A stretch of 64,000 nucleotides of DNA from positions 207,140,001-207,204,000 of the forward strand of contig CM059583.1 in assembly GCA_030407085.1 (NCBI GenBank). Direction: 5' to 3'. Under the pieces are notes generated by a model. The model worked only from the letters and a program-made list of their open reading frames with translations, ran no database searches and was not told where the DNA came from. Shown in pieces: positions 1-13,709 of this stretch. Numbering within the stretch: the stretch's first letter is position 1; each line of letters opens with the position of its first letter. Position numbers and translations under genes: made by a program. This DNA is from Trichopria drosophilae. Lineage: Eukaryota; Arthropoda; Insecta; Hymenoptera; Diapriidae.

Positions 1-571
1 AAAAAAGTGTATTTCGACAATTTTTTACAAATGGATAATGTTTCTCCTATTAAAAATGGTCGAAAAGTGTGAAAATGTTTAAAAATTCGTGTTTTTCCTA
101 AATATTTCTGAAATAAATCGTCATCAATCTAAATTTTTGTCTTCAACTGTAACATTTCGATTTACTAAATATTCTTGATCACTTTTTAATATATTTGACA
201 ATGGTCATCAAAATCAAAATTTTTGTCTTCAACTGTAACATTTCGATTTACTAAATATTCTTGATCACTTTTTAAGACAATGGTCATTGTCAAATATATT
301 AAAAAATGATCAAGAATATTTAGTAAATCGAAATGTTACAGTTGAAGACAAAAATTTAGAATGATGACGATTTATTTCAGAAATATTTAGGAAAAACACG
401 AATTTTTAAACATTTTCACACTTTTCGACCATTTTTAATAGGAGAAACTGAATGGCGTTTAATAAAAAAAATGTGCCCTTAAACTATAACTTATTCCCAC
501 GTTTGTCCATAGTTTGGAGTGGATCGCCATCCATTATCCATTTGTAAAAAATTGTCGAAATACATTTTTTT
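1..571. mobile_element. Foldback element, left end at or beyond window edge
   Basis: The left arm (1 to about 275) and right arm (about 286 to 571) are inverted copies: GTGTATTTCGACAATTTTTT near position 7 against AAAAAATTGTCGAAATACA near 548-566. A 64-bp piece of the left arm is directly duplicated (127-189 and 211-274, both with TTTTTGTCTTCAACTGTAAC). Confidence 0.8.
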
Positions 572-956
572 TATTTTTCGGTACTTTCTCAGATGAAATC
601 CGCCATATTTTTTTTTGCGACAAGCAATTGCAATTTTGACCGCATTAAAGAATATTTAGTAAATCGAAATGTTAGTAATGGCGGATTCAATGTGATAACC
701 CTGGAAATGAAAAAAATAATGGAATTTTTCACGTACCTCGTCGGTAAATGTTTCGGTGCTTTATTTGATTGAATTTCTTTATGTTTAGGATTATATTGAA
801 TTGAAATATAATGAGGAATTTTCAAAATTCAAAATGGCGGGTAGAATATTGGAAATTACATTATTTCGGGATAAAAAAGATCGTATCATATTCTATGTAA
901 AATTACCGTGTAAAAGTGTTCTTAGTCGTTTTGTGAATGAATCCGCCATTATTAAC

Positions 957-1090
957 ATCGTCAAATATATTAAAAAAATGACTATGAATATTTAATAAAC
1001 AGAAATTTTACATTTTAAGACAAAAATTTAGATAAATGCCGATTTATTTCAGAAATATTTAGGAAAAACACGTATTTTTAGAAATTTCCC
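957..1090. repeat. Diverged second copy of the 1-571 foldback arm
   Basis: TCGTCAAATATATTAAAAAA, GACAAAAATTTAGA and CCGATTTATTTCAGAAATAT repeat the right arm at about 294-410 with scattered differences. The rest of 572-1312 holds no recognisable feature apart from a short AATATTTAGTAAATCGAAAT match at 650. Confidence 0.6.
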
Positions 1091-1312
1091 CATCTTTCGG
1101 TACTTTTGTAGATAAAAATCCGCCATATTGTTTTGAGCATACCAAAAATTAGTAAAGTAAGTTGGTTTCATTACGATATTTTCATTTTTCGATTTGCTAC
1201 AGAGCTTTGAAGATTAGCTAAAAATCTCATTATCTCGTACGTTAATGGGTTAAATATGAAATTTTACAATTTATTCAAGATCTTTTTAATATGTCTATTT
1301 ATGAAATTTATA

Positions 1313-1964
1313 ATAATATAAATATCGATTACAATTAAAGGTCTGAAGTATTTTTTAAAACAAATATTTTAATTGTACATATTCGCCGACTTAATTCATT
1401 TGTTTAATTTCAAACGTAACTTAACTATTAAAGAAGATATTAGTTTTAAAAATTAGCAACGTTTTAACTAACTTTTTTAATTTATATCACGTTTATGCGA
1501 AAGGTATTAAAACCATTCTATATAAAAGATATTTAAATAATTAAAGTCAAATTAAATGAAACTGACAAGAGTAAACAAACTACAAAAAGAGAACACATTT
1601 AGTTAATCTGAATATTTTACAAAAGTAAAACACCGATTTCAAAAAAAAAAGTTAAATGAACTATTAGTAAATAAGATATTAATATTGTTATGTTCACAAC
1701 TTTTTAGTTGAATAGCCATAGATTAAATAAAATTAATTTATATTTATAATTTATATTAATTAACACGAAAATAACCTGATGTTAGTTAGTTATAGTTATT
1801 GAACGGTATATTTTATAATATTTGGAATTTTAAAATTAACATACAGTCGATAACAATATTAAAGGCTGTTAGTGCTTCTATTCTTATATGCTAAAACCTT
1901 TTTTATGGTACCAAAAGCCCTTTTTGTCTCCCTGAGTATCAATTGTTGTTTACTATTTTAGTAG
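1313..1964. repeat. Direct repeat, copy A (0.65 kb)
   Basis: Begins ATAATATAAATATCGATTAC and ends TTTTGTCTCCCTGAGTATCA...TTTAGTAG. It aligns along its length with 9988-10670, with substitutions and small indels. It has no coding capacity and no terminal repeats I can see, so it may be an interspersed repeat or a duplicated segment. Confidence 0.8.
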
Positions 1965-2756
1965 CTAACTATGGCTACATATTAACTACGGTCACATATT
2001 ATTTTATATAAAAATGTAAATTTCTTAATTTTTGTCTAATATGCGTTCAAATTTTAAAGCCTGTTGCAGAGAGAATTAAGTTTATCCTAAAAACAATATT
2101 TACTCTCTATCTAGTCTCATTTCTAATTTATGGCTAATTTCAAATAATTCTAAACTAAAATATTCAATTTTTAGTTTTAGATTTGTAAAATTTTATTAAT
2201 AAATTAGTAGTTTTTAATAATTCCTAGTATAAAAAAAATCCCTAATTGATAGCAACTAACTTTTCATTTTAGATTAGTAGTTTTTAACTAATTCAGGTTT
2301 AGGAGTAAACTTTTCAGTAAATTCTAAATTTTCAACAAAACTTTTTACAATATTAAAAAAAAAATTAACGTAATTACACCTATTAATATATTTACTCCCA
2401 CCATTTTATAAAAATGTCGAGGTATATCAATAATTCTCAATTGATATAAGTGGAAATTTCGTTTGGCCAGAATTCTTTGTAATACTGGCCTTTGTTTCGT
2501 AAAGGCCGAAAGTTTTTTTCCATCAGGCTTCAAGAGGGGAAACTCCCTCGAGACAAGACAGAACTATGGCGTCAACTATTGCGATCTGAAGCCCATTAAA
2601 AGCAGAAAAAAGATGAACTTCTTTTATCGATTTTACTTTATCAAATCTGATGAAATGATTCAACCAAATTTTGATTTTTTTTGTTTAAATAACAAGGCAA
2701 TGCTGTATTGAAAACAAAAGTTATATTGGCGAAATTAGTCGAATGTAGCCGTATTA
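1965..2756. other. No recognisable feature
   Basis: AT-rich DNA. Short open frames near 2345-2711 overlap on both strands and resemble nothing known. Confidence 0.5.
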
Positions 2757-2888
2757 GTCTCGTTATATTTACATACCGTCGCTCTCTTTTTCCCCCACCT
2801 TGCGGCCTGTTATGACGTCACAAACATAACACGACTGAGGGGAGTGGGAGAAGCGGCGCACCCTTTCTTTTGGTAAATATAACGAGAC
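2757..2888. mobile_element. Short inverted-repeat element (132 bp)
   Basis: Perfect 16-bp ends GTCTCGTTATATTTAC and GTAAATATAACGAGAC. The interior is GC-rich and contains TGACGTCA (about 2813-2820). Small nonautonomous DNA element. Confidence 0.65.
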
Positions 2889-4448
2889 GGGAGTGGAAGA
2901 GGAACCGATTGGGCGAATATACTGGGACTCTGCTGTACATAGTTGTCATTTATCACCTGAATATTTAGTAAATTCATCTACGTATTGGTTCTTCAAACTA
3001 AATACGGTTTGAACACTCATTTTCACTAAAATGCAGTTGAAATTACTGAATATTTGCTATCGCTAATAGACAACCACCTAATTAGTAAATATTACTATTT
3101 ACTTTTCTACATTTTAAGGTTTTATTTTATCATAATTTCCATTTTTGTAATTATTGATTATATAGCATAATATTATACGTATCCTATCCTTACAGATCAT
3201 TGTATCTTATGAAGGAAATAAATTACGACTACTATTTACTTTTCTATGTTATATATTACAACTAAAATATTTTTTTGGTATGAATAATTGTTTGGGAATA
3301 ATAATTATTTTTTACATATTTCCGGAGTTGATTTTTAATTTTGTTGTGTTTATTATTAATAACAAAATTAAGTAATAATGATCAATGTTAAATTTCGTAA
3401 GAAAACCTAAAAAATAACTAAAAACCGACATTTTTTACATTTTTCTTTGCACTCCAACGATAGGAAACAAAAATAATGCTAATCTATTAATTATTTCGAA
3501 TATCTTGACAATGCCTCATTTCAAATTTGACTCCTTCACAGAAACTAGACAGAAAGTTAGTGCAAATTGAACATTTCATGAACGAATTTAAGAGAATAAA
3601 ATCGTGTAACAATTAAAATACACCTGTATCGCACAAACTGGTTTGACCTATTTTTCATGCAATAGGACGCATGCAACACGAGGCTGTAAAAATTTAATTT
3701 TACATGGGTTACATCCTCGAGAAATAAGACTAAAAGTGTAAATCTGAAGTTTATAATTAGATTTTCGGACTCGTTTTACACGTACTACAATTATTATTTT
3801 ACATGTCGGGGAATCAACGGAATGATCGTTACGATTATCCTTTGTTATCAATGCGCATGCGCAATAATGAACTCTCGTTCAACGAGGAAATGCACATCGA
3901 TAAAAAAAAACTTATGCAAAAGTATGCATTTATGTTCGTGTATGATTTCATAATTGCTACTCAATTTTAATAATAAAGCAGTTAAGTAAATAAGATAAGA
4001 ACTTAAAATGTGAACGATACTAGTACAAGTTAAAAGTAGTCAACGTTTTCAGGAATTTTTTTTTTCGTTAACAAAAATTAGAATTAATTAAACAAAGTTA
4101 ATATGAGAGATTCTAATATTAGTAATGAACTCCCTTTCATTTTTATATTATCCTAATGCTTTAATTACGATTAAATATCGGATATCCTTAAATTGCAAAT
4201 ATTTTTTTGTAATTATCATCTCCATTTGAACACATATTGGTAGAAAAAGTCTCTGTACTATTTACTTGTTATTTCTACTAAATATGATATATTTCCCAAC
4301 TTTTTCAAAGTATTCCCGATTATTTCTAAAATATTCCCGATTATTCCCGGACATACCCAGTAAAATGTATATGGATTGTTACCTTGGATGTTACTTCCAA
4401 AAAATTCTTCTTGATGTTTCTTAGTTTACTGAACTTTGGATCCTTGCG
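2889..4448. other. No recognisable feature
   Basis: AT-rich, with no domain-bearing frame. The open frame at 3648-3851 (minus) has no recognisable content. Confidence 0.5.
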
Positions 4449-4450
4449 TA

Positions 4451-4850
4451 CACAGAAAAAAATAATTAGTAGATTCTACCTAGAAATTATGTAAAATTTA
4501 CCGAAAAGGTTGAGTAACCATTGTCAGTCAAAATAATTTTTTGCAGTTTATCTGGAATTTATCTTTTAAATGCTTGATTGACATCAATAATGTATGAAAA
4601 TCTAATCCAAGTAAACAAATTCATATAATTTTTATATTTAATATAACTGGTGGCAATGTTCTTGCGAGAGTTGTAGAATATCTAGCCTAGTTTTTCGTTA
4701 ATCTGAGATTAAACATCATTTAAAAACATATTACTTAAGGGCTAGAATACTACTTATTTATATTCTTCAATAAATTTTGCTTTTAAATGAGACTTGGTAA
4801 ATTTTACTTAACTAAGTTCGTCAAATTCTACTTATGATTTTTTTCCTGTG
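4451..4850. mobile_element. TA-flanked inverted-repeat element, copy 1
   Basis: Ends CACAGAAAAAAATAATTAGT and CTTATGATTTTTTTCCTGTG are imperfect inverted repeats flanked by TA on both sides (4449-4450, 4851-4852), as for Tc1/mariner-type insertions. A second copy is at 32130-32544. No coding capacity. Confidence 0.75.
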
Positions 4851-4929
4851 TAGGTACCAACTGATAAGTACCAAGTGTTTTAGAAAACGATTTACTTACC
4901 AATTTTTATCCTAATTAAGAGAGAAATAT

Positions 4930-4951
4930 ATATCTATCTATCTATCTATCT
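4930..4951. repeat. (ATCT)n microsatellite
   Basis: About five tandem ATCT units. Confidence 0.9.
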
Positions 4952-5437
4952 ACTTACCAATTTTGATTTCATACGTTACGAAATTTCGTCGTATTTTTAA
5001 TAATTATTATACAATAACAAATAAAATATAAACGACCGTATTAAAATCGTATGAAATTTATTACGTGACTTTCAAAATTTAATTCAATACAAAGTTATCA
5101 GGATATCTCCTCTATTTTATCGAATGGGAAGGGTGTATTATATATATAGGGTCGTCAATTTGGAAGCGCGTATATACTTTATTTCGATCAATAAATCGGA
5201 TAATACAATGGCAATGAACCTCTAGCATCTGCCATGTTGTATTTGTGAAGGTAATGGTAAACATTACTTGATTACTGTTGAATATGGCGAAAAATGTTTA
5301 TATAATACCTAAACTAAATTTAAAATGATATAAATATCCAAATAAATATTCTGTATAAACCCGATGATTAATAAAAATATACAACAAATATGTGGAATAA
5401 GAATCTTTTTAGAATAATTTTTACATTATTTTGAATT

Positions 5438-5464
5438 ATAATAATAATAATAATAATAATAATA
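5438..5464. repeat. (AAT)n microsatellite
   Basis: About nine tandem AAT units. The surrounding 4853-6174 has no other recognisable feature. Confidence 0.9.
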
Positions 5465-6178
5465 TTTTATTGATTTCATTAATTTCATATATTTTTTGTC
5501 TGCCTTTTTTACCGGTTTATCGATTTCTTTCCCCCAACGTAAACTCTACTCAATTACGTTTCAATATCAATATTATTTTTTAATTTGTAGAAAATTTAAA
5601 TTTCAGTTGACATTTTAAAGAGCCGAATTTTCTTTCAAAATTATTGTATACATTTTCCATTTAGCATTTAGTTTTTTTTTTTTTTTATAAATTCAAATTT
5701 TTCGATCGAAATATTTTGAATTTGGGAATGACAAAATTATAAAATGTAAACAGTACAATTTATTCATCGCCATTTTGTATTTTACTAACTGTAATGTTTT
5801 TTTTTTTAAGTTTTTTAAATACTTCTTATAAATAAATAAATTAAAAAAATACTTCTTGAAGGTATATTTTTATTTCCTCGCTTCATCATGTGAATTGAGT
5901 TACTAAGAATTTTCCTTTTTACTGTCGTATTTTTGTTGAAGGTCATAATCGATCAAATACAACTTATTTTATGGGGATTTTGATGTCTGCAGGTCTGATT
6001 TTTTGTTTTAATATTGATTCAATATTTTTTCAATACTTCATTTGTTATTTTCGTATATGTAATTTTTATAGATTTTTTATCATAGTTTAATATCCTATTA
6101 CTGCCGAATTTTAAATAAAAGTTTGGTCCAAAGTTATAGGTTTAGAATGATCATAAATTTATAAAATGCGTTTTTTAA

Positions 6179-6759
6179 CCACTTCACTGGCAAAAATACC
6201 CAAATGGCCTTCCTCATTAAACACATTTTCTAAAGTATGTACCCTACTTTTAATTACTACAAAGCAATATTTTCATATTTTAGACATCAGAGAACAAGAT
6301 TATAATAATAAAAATTTCAGTTTTTGAGATTTTCAATTTTTGTTTCAGCTTTGAAATCGGCTATTTTCTATACTTTTCAACAAATGGCGTTCCACCTTTT
6401 CTCAATTATTATTCAATAAAACTCATTTTTTACAAAAAAAGATGCTTATATGAAATATTTCTAATGTATAGAACATTGTAATCATTACATTGTAATCTTT
6501 TTTTTTGTAAAAAATGAATTTTATTGAATAATATTTGAGAATAGGTGGAACGCCATTTGTTGAAAAGTATAGAAAATAGCCGATTTCAAAGCTAAAAAAA
6601 ATTGAAGATCTCAAAAACTGAAATTTTTATTATTATAATCTTGTTTTCTGATATCTAAAATATGAAAATATTGCTTTGTAGTAATTAAAAATAGGGAACA
6701 CACTTTAGAAAATGAGTTTAATGAGGAACGCTATTTGGGTATTTTTGCCAGTGAAGTGG
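6179..6759. mobile_element. piggyBac-type foldback element, 581 bp, TTAA target duplication
   Basis: Long arms mirror each other: CCACTTCACTGGCAAAAATA at the left end, TATTTTTGCCAGTGAAGTGG at the right. TTAA sits on both sides (6175-6178, 6760-6763). The centre is near 6470. piggyBac transposases insert at TTAA. No transposase frame is present, so it is a nonautonomous element. Confidence 0.85.
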
Positions 6760-7227
6760 TTAATCAAGCGGTCATTTCAACGAAAGTTTGTTAGGTTAAG
6801 GATTTTTCTTTAAAAATGTTCTTTTTTTCCAAAAAATATTCAACAAACCGTTTCCGTAATTTTTGTCAAAGTTCTATGATACAGAAATATAATTTTTACT
6901 GTAAGATTAACGAGACATTGCAGGCATCTTCATTTGAAACAGAACACTTGTTTACCAAGCAAACTGTTTTCAAGAAGTGCAAAAAATCGATAATAGCATA
7001 AAGGCATATAATTGCGTATCCAACAGAATGAATGCTCACCTACAAGGGAGTGCGTCATCCATTTCACTGGAGCTCTAATTCCAATTTGCTCACTTTTTTT
7101 GTAATTTTTAATTTTAATTTTTTCAATTAACACATATACATTTAATACAAATTTTCTATAAAATAACAAAAAATTATACTTGATTTTAATAATTATTTTT
7201 TGTATTAATACAAAACTAATTAGTTAA

Positions 7228-8480
7228 CCCATTAACGCCTGAAATGGCATTTTTTATACTTCATTTTCAATCAAGTATTTTGTATCAAAATCAAAGTTGA
7301 AAACAATTGAAAGGTACACATCCTATTGTTTTCGAGGTCGCTCTTCAAGATTTCGAGGTCAAAATTGAGTTTCAGCCATCAGGAATTCCAATATAGTGCC
7401 GAATTTAAAAAAAAAATCCAAAAAATTGGGAATTATTTATTCCTATCAATTTTTTTCGAGCTATTAGAATATTGGGATTCTATTGAAACTCTGAACAAAG
7501 GTGAACAAAATACATCAATTTTAAGAAAAAAATTTACTTTTATACCCCACAACATTGTAACGACCTCAAAATGGCGTCAACAATGAAAATTTCTGAACGT
7601 TCTAACTCAAAAACTACGCGCTCTTATAAAAAAATGCTAAGAAAATGCTAAGTTCTTAGAATTAATCGAGAAATGTAGTGGAATTTTTTCAGATTTTTGT
7701 GATGACATTTTGAGAAAATTTTTTTCAACATTTTTTTCAAAATTATAATTTATTTATGAAAAATTCTGAAAAAAATTTGGTGTATTCACTTATGAATTCT
7801 ACGAGTTTTTTGTTCTTTGCAATTTTTTCCAAAAGTTGATAGTTTTTTTGGGGGAAAAAATCCTAAACTATAATATTTGAAATTCATTTCCTCGAAAACT
7901 ATCAACTTTTCGAACAAAATTGCAAAGAACAAATAACTCTTAGAATTCAGCAGAGAATACACTACATTTTTTTCAGAATTTTTCATAAATAAATTACAAT
8001 TTCTCAAAATGTCATCAAAAAATTTTGAAAAAATTCCACTATATCACTTGATCAATTTTAAGAACTTTTAATTCTAGGCATTTGTTTTAAAAAGTTCGTA
8101 GTTTTTTAGTTAGAGCGTCCAGAAATTTCTCAAAAAAATTTGCATCGTTGACGCCATTTTGAGGTCGTTAGAATGATGTAGGGTATAAAAGTAAAATTTT
8201 TTCTTAAAATTCAACTATTTTATGCACCATTATGCAAGGTTTCAATAAAATTCCAATATTCTAATAGCTCGAAAAAAATTGATAAGAATAAAAAATTCCC
8301 AATTTTTTGGAATTTTTTTTAAAATTCGGCACCATATTGGAATTCCTAATGGCTGAAACTCAATTTTGACCTCGGAATCTTGAAGAGCGACCTCGAAAAC
8401 AATAGGATACGTGCCTCTCAATTGTTTTCAACTTTGATTTTGATAAAAAATACTTGTATTGAAAATGAAGTATAAAAATT
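7228..8480. mobile_element. 1.25 kb foldback element
   Basis: Arms of about 0.6 kb mirror around 7850, for example CGAGGTCGCTCTTCAAGATT on the left and AATCTTGAAGAGCGACCTCG on the right. A TTAACCCATTAACG motif at the left edge (TTAA 7224-7227) suggests the piggyBac type. The matching right end is not preserved. Confidence 0.7.
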
Positions 8481-8698
8481 GGTATAAATAAAAAATCAGG
8501 TATAAAATAAAAATTCTTTTTTAGCAGGATTTTAAGGTCTAATTATTTTTCAGTGTATTACCTCATAAAAGCATCTAATATCCATTGAATTTAGTATTAA
8601 ACAGAAATGTAATGTACATGAATTCACAATGATTTTGTTGAATTAATAAAACCACATTTTTTTTATATTTATAAACCTTTCTTCAAATTGTATAGCTG

Positions 8699-9167
8699 CA
8701 CTGTGAAACATTTCAATTAAATTTTACAGTGGAAATCACAATACCAGTGAATATCGTTGTAAATTGACAGTGACAGTAAAATTTCTACATTATTCATGTA
8801 ATTTTACATATAGGTTATAAATCGTAAAGAATCAGTTCTTATGGTCAGTAAAACCACAATGGTCAACAATTGGAGCCAGTCTATATTGCGCTTATAATTT
8901 TACATGAAAAAGATTGAAAATTATAAAGGCGATGTTAAATTTACATTTTTTTAAAATTACACAATCGATGTAAAATTGATTACCACTGGTATTTTTATTT
9001 CCACCTTCTGTACTCTAATTTACATTTTCACTATAAATTTTACACGTTATGGTAAAATTCCTTTTGGTTTCTTTTGCTATTTACTAGAAATGTGTAATTT
9101 TACGATTATAATAAGAAATTTCAAAAAAATTGTAAAAACTCAGAAATGTAATTTACTTTTTACAGTG
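8699..9167. mobile_element. Element with CACTGT..ACAGTG ends
   Basis: The left end CACTGTGAAACATTTC and right end GAAATGTAATTTACTTTTTACAGTG are imperfect inverted repeats. The interior is rich in TTTTAC/GTAAA words. It resembles 16702-17828 and the piece at about 61140-61345. Confidence 0.6.
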
Positions 9168-9987
9168 TACACGTTCCTCTTTAAATTCTTCGTTTCTTGT
9201 AGTCCCAACAAGCATTCATATCCATCTCATTAACCTAGATTTGATAAAAATGAACAATAAGTGTAATTCGTAATAGAGTACGATTTGACACTAATAAATT
9301 CCTTTGGCTTATGTTCTGATAAGTTTGTTTACTTTTTACGTTTTGGCAGTTCAGAAGTCCTTTTCAACTCTGAACATGGAATACAAATACATTACAATAT
9401 TTTTTAAATTGCTTTACATGATTTCTATTATTCATTTACCACAATAATTTTTAAATGTAAAAACTAAACAAAAAGATGGTAACAAATAATTAACAAATAG
9501 TATATTATGCAACAAGGGCTCAATTAACATTTCGTTTGTGTTCCATACAATATTTTTTAATAAGACGTGTGTGGAACTCGATTTTAAGCATCTGAAAATT
9601 CTGCCGTCGTGCAAAAAATCGAGTTTTTCGCACACAGTGGTAATCTAGGTTTATATAAAAGCAATTAGATTGAGAATTATAGTATTTACTTTGTTTAACA
9701 CAGATACATTCTTTTTATAATTCATAGTTTCATTTTTTGGATATTTTTTATTTTAATTAACATATTTCAATTGGTAACTCGAATTATACCATATAATAGA
9801 ATTGAAATTCATTGGGCCATTCATTCGTACAAAAATTCAAATGTTTGAATACTGAATAAATACACTAAATAGCCATTCAATGAAATTAAAAACTTAATTG
9901 TTAATACATTTAACTTTGGTTATGTTTCTATTATCTTGATGAATACAAAGTACGAAGTACATAATTGCAATACTACTTATTGCAATT
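9168..9987. other. No gene; one repeat-like motif
   Basis: At about 9497 the words AATAGTATATTATG and ACAAGGGC recur at about 22297. Otherwise unassigned AT-rich DNA. Confidence 0.4.
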
Positions 9988-10670
9988 ATAATATAAATAT
10001 CGATTACAATTAAAGGTCTGAAGTATTTTTTAAAACAAATGTTTTAATTGTACATAGACGCTGATTTAATTCGTTTATTTAATTTCAAACGTAACTGAAC
10101 TATTAAAGAAGATATTAGTCTTAAAAATTAGCATCGTTTTAACTAACTTTTTTAATTCATATCACGTTTATGCGAAAGGTATTAAAACCATTCTATATAA
10201 AAGATATTTAAAAAATTAAAATCACATTAAATAAATCTGACAAGTGTAAACAAACTACACAAAGAGAACAAATTTAGTTAATCGGAGTATTTTACAAAAG
10301 TAAAACACTGATTTCCAAAAAAAGTTAAATGAACTATTAGTAAATAAGATATTATTATTGTTCTGTTCACAATTTCCCTAAAACTACTTTAAACTTTTTA
10401 GTTGAATAGTCAAATTAAACATTTATGCATAGTAAAATGGATTAAATAAAATTATTAAACACGAAAATAACCTGATTAGTAGTAAATATAGTTATTGAAT
10501 GGTATATTTTATAATATTTGGAATTTTAAAATTAACATACAGTAGATAACAACATTAAAGGCTGTTAGTGCTTCTATTCTTATATACTAAAACCATTTCT
10601 ATCCTTTTTTATGGTTCCAAAAGCCCTTTTTGTCTCCCTGAGTATCAATTGTTGTTTACTTTTTTAGTAG
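9988..10670. repeat. Direct repeat, copy B
   Basis: Same orientation as copy A, 8.7 kb away. Shared blocks include CACGTTTATGCGAAAGGTAT and AACCATTCTATATAAAAGAT. Outside these limits the sequences no longer match. Confidence 0.8.
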
Positions 10671-12004
10671 ATTCCTTAATATTTCTTAATATACATAATT
10701 GCAATACTACTTATTGCTATGAACTAAAATCCTTACAGATTACGAAGTTGAGGCAAAATTTTAAAATGTACCAGAAATATCAATAAAACCTTCAGTGTTT
10801 TACGAAAAACTTGGATATAACAGATATATTTTTGGTTTTAAGAATAAATTAATACGATCTTTGCTTAATGCTCCTGCATACATCTTTGTAAATTTATTTA
10901 AACACAGTTTAGACATTTAAATATTAGTATCGTGATCTTCGCATCTTATTCTTCAATATGCAATTTCACAAGCTTCGTAAATTGTATTAGTAATTTGATA
11001 TAAAAAAAAAAATGTTTCTGCGAGTATTGAGACGTTAGAACAAAATATGTTCGATAATGCATGAGGGTTAAACAAATCATGTTCTTTATGACAATTTTCA
11101 AAAAATACTGATGAAACCTGGGGTGATGTAATACTTAACATCATTTCGGAGGTCACTAGATTTAGTTAATGGTACTAAATATACATTATAGTTCCTTATA
11201 AATTAAAAATTTACATTTATTTCTATTTTTCAAGGTAATAGTTATTGAATTTTTTATAACAATTTCTTATTGTTAATATATGAGATTCAGCAATAATTAC
11301 GGATAAAATTGGTAAACATATAATTAATATCTAATTAAAGATGTACATTTATGAATTAAAAAAACATTAGTATATTCTGAAGAAATCTATGGAAATTTAT
11401 GAGTAAAATTTGTGGAAATTGAGTAAACATCGTTACTTCAACCTTGTTTAATTTTTCAGCAGTTACCTTTAAGACATGTATATATGTATGTTTAATACTC
11501 TATTATTTATTTATTTAATTTTATTTATTTTTATTTATTTTGCTTATTATTAATAATTTAAGCAAAGTTCGTGAAGTTTTTTATTTAATACCAAGTATAA
11601 GAAATTCTTTGCGAATACTTTATGTGAATACTTATATTGTAATACTATTCAATATAAGTAATTATATTGTACAATTAATAATAGTATTTATATATATTAT
11701 TTTACTAATTATATATATATTAGTTTACTAATTATAGTACTATTAATAAACTTCAGCAGTTTCGGTTTGAGAATAAATTTGTGAATTTTGCTTAGGAATA
11801 GTAGTAAAAATTGTTTATTTTGTTGTAACTATTTACTTATTGTTACTTATGAATGAACTGGCAACTCCCAGTCGATACTTTTTCAAAATATTAATATTTT
11901 TAATCGAAAAACCATTCTTTTTTTGAATCTGCAGCTGCCAATGTACGCCTAGTTTCAGTTCCATGTCTTACAGTTGATATATTGAAATGTTTTCACAAAT
12001 TTTG
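10671..12004. other. No recognisable feature
   Basis: Very AT-rich, with ATTT/TATA-rich low-complexity sequence at 11500-11740. The open frames here have no domain content. Confidence 0.5.
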
Positions 12005-12008
12005 TTAA

Positions 12009-12240
12009 TCCCTTAACTACTGATGACGAAGATTTTGCCAAAATCGTGAAAACTGCAGTTTTACATATTTAAAATCTGCTATTTAAAGCAATGATTTTGA
12101 AAATGAACAACAGCATCTTATTTAATATATCTTAGACCGTTTAAAAATGATGTAATATTAAATTTGCACCGATAATCGAATTTGCTAGCCTAATTTATAT
12201 TTGCTATACAAAATCTTCGTCATAAGCTGCAGTTAAGGGA
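12009..12240. mobile_element. piggyBac-type element, 232 bp, TTAA target duplication
   Basis: Ends TCCCTTAACTACTGATGACG and GTCATAAGCTGCAGTTAAGGGA are inverted, continuing into GAAGATTTTG/CAAAATCTTC. TTAA lies on both sides (12005-12008, 12241-12244). Confidence 0.8.
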
Positions 12241-12520
12241 TTAAACATGAATCGAACAATATAAAAAATTCCTTGTAATTTTACATTGTATTTTATCATT
12301 TTCTTTCATAGAATAGTTACCATGTTGAAAGTGGGTTCTTTGGTAGTAAAAACACTACCTTACGAGGGATAATATTGTCAAATCTTCGAGTTTTTTTTTA
12401 CATTCTGTACGTTGTAGAATTTAGTGGTATTCTTACAGTAAAAGTCACTTTTCAGATCGATTTTACTATAAATTTTTTCAGGTAAGAGTAATATATGTAT
12501 ATAAAAGTGTATCTACTTAT

Positions 12521-13709
12521 AAAAATGTTCTTTTTAACGATTGCGAATGTTAACCGCCATTTGAAATTCGTCAAACAAAATTAATGGGTCCTATGAATTG
12601 TAAGAGTAAGAATTTTGTTATTTTAACTTCAATATTTAATAATAATAATTTTATATTTGACAAAAAAGAATCAATTAACAACAAATCTTGAGAATTTTTT
12701 CCATCGATATCATTTATGAGAAATTTTTTTTTTATTTAATAATAATAAATTTAATAAAGAAAATATTAAAGAAAAATAAAGAAACTTAAGCTTTATAATT
12801 GCATAAAATATTTTGAGAACAAATTATGTTATATTATAATATTTTATTAATAATTATATTAATTTAATATGAGTTAATGTCGAGTCGGATCCAAGAATTA
12901 TATCTTCAACTATTAAAAAGGGTTTCTTATAATCCATGTATATGTCCAATTCCATGAAAAATATGCCTTAATTCGGCACGATTTCGACAAATTTTTATAT
13001 TGCATGCACACTTTTAGTTTAAGATTTCATCATTCTATGGACTGCTAAAAAAAATTTTACTCACCCCCACTTAAACTTGTGACATACTTTTTTTATCAAT
13101 GAAGTGTTAAAATTAATCGAAAATTCTGTGCAATTAGTTATCGACATTTTTACTCAAAAACAAATATCCGACAACCAACAAATGTCCGTAAAATATAGTT
13201 TTTTATTTTATGCACAATCAGGGGAAGATTAATTCAATTTATGACCTTTTTGTTTTCCATTTTACGCCTGGAAAGTGGCCATTTTACGCCTACTCAATCA
13301 AAGCTAAACGGGCTTTGGTTTCAGATTTGGACCCTTAATGTACGAAAGATACATAACGATCATTTCAACAAATTTTCCAAATTTTTGCGAACGCAGTAAT
13401 CCCAAAATGTTGAGGGTATTTAGGTTGAACCGACTTCATTTTCTATTAGAAACCCCCAAAAAATGTTACTCGCCCCCACTTAAACTTGTGACATACTTTT
13501 TTTGATCACCGAAGTGTTAAAATTAATAAAAAATTCTGTGCAATTAATTACACCGGCCCTCAAGAATTCATCAAAGAATCAATTAATAACTATATTGTCT
13601 AGAAATTATGCATAAATATCCTCAAAGGTGCACTCAAATTGGATCTGTTTATAAAAATGTTCTTTTTAATGAATTTGAATTGTAACCGTCATTTGAAATT
13701 CGTCAGAAT
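12521..13709. repeat. Two interleaved pairs of direct repeats
   Basis: The first pair is about 12523-12582 and 13650-13709 (TTATAAAAATGTTCTTTTTA, CCATTTGAAATTCGTC). The second is about 13056-13139 and 13465-13549 (CCCCCACTTAAACTTGTGAC, ATTCTGTGCAATTA). They suggest a duplicated repeat unit. No coding content. Confidence 0.6.

Noticed and set aside
2813..2820. CRE palindrome TGACGTCA as a promoter element
   Set aside because: It is inside a short mobile element with no gene nearby, unlike the CRE at 50321.
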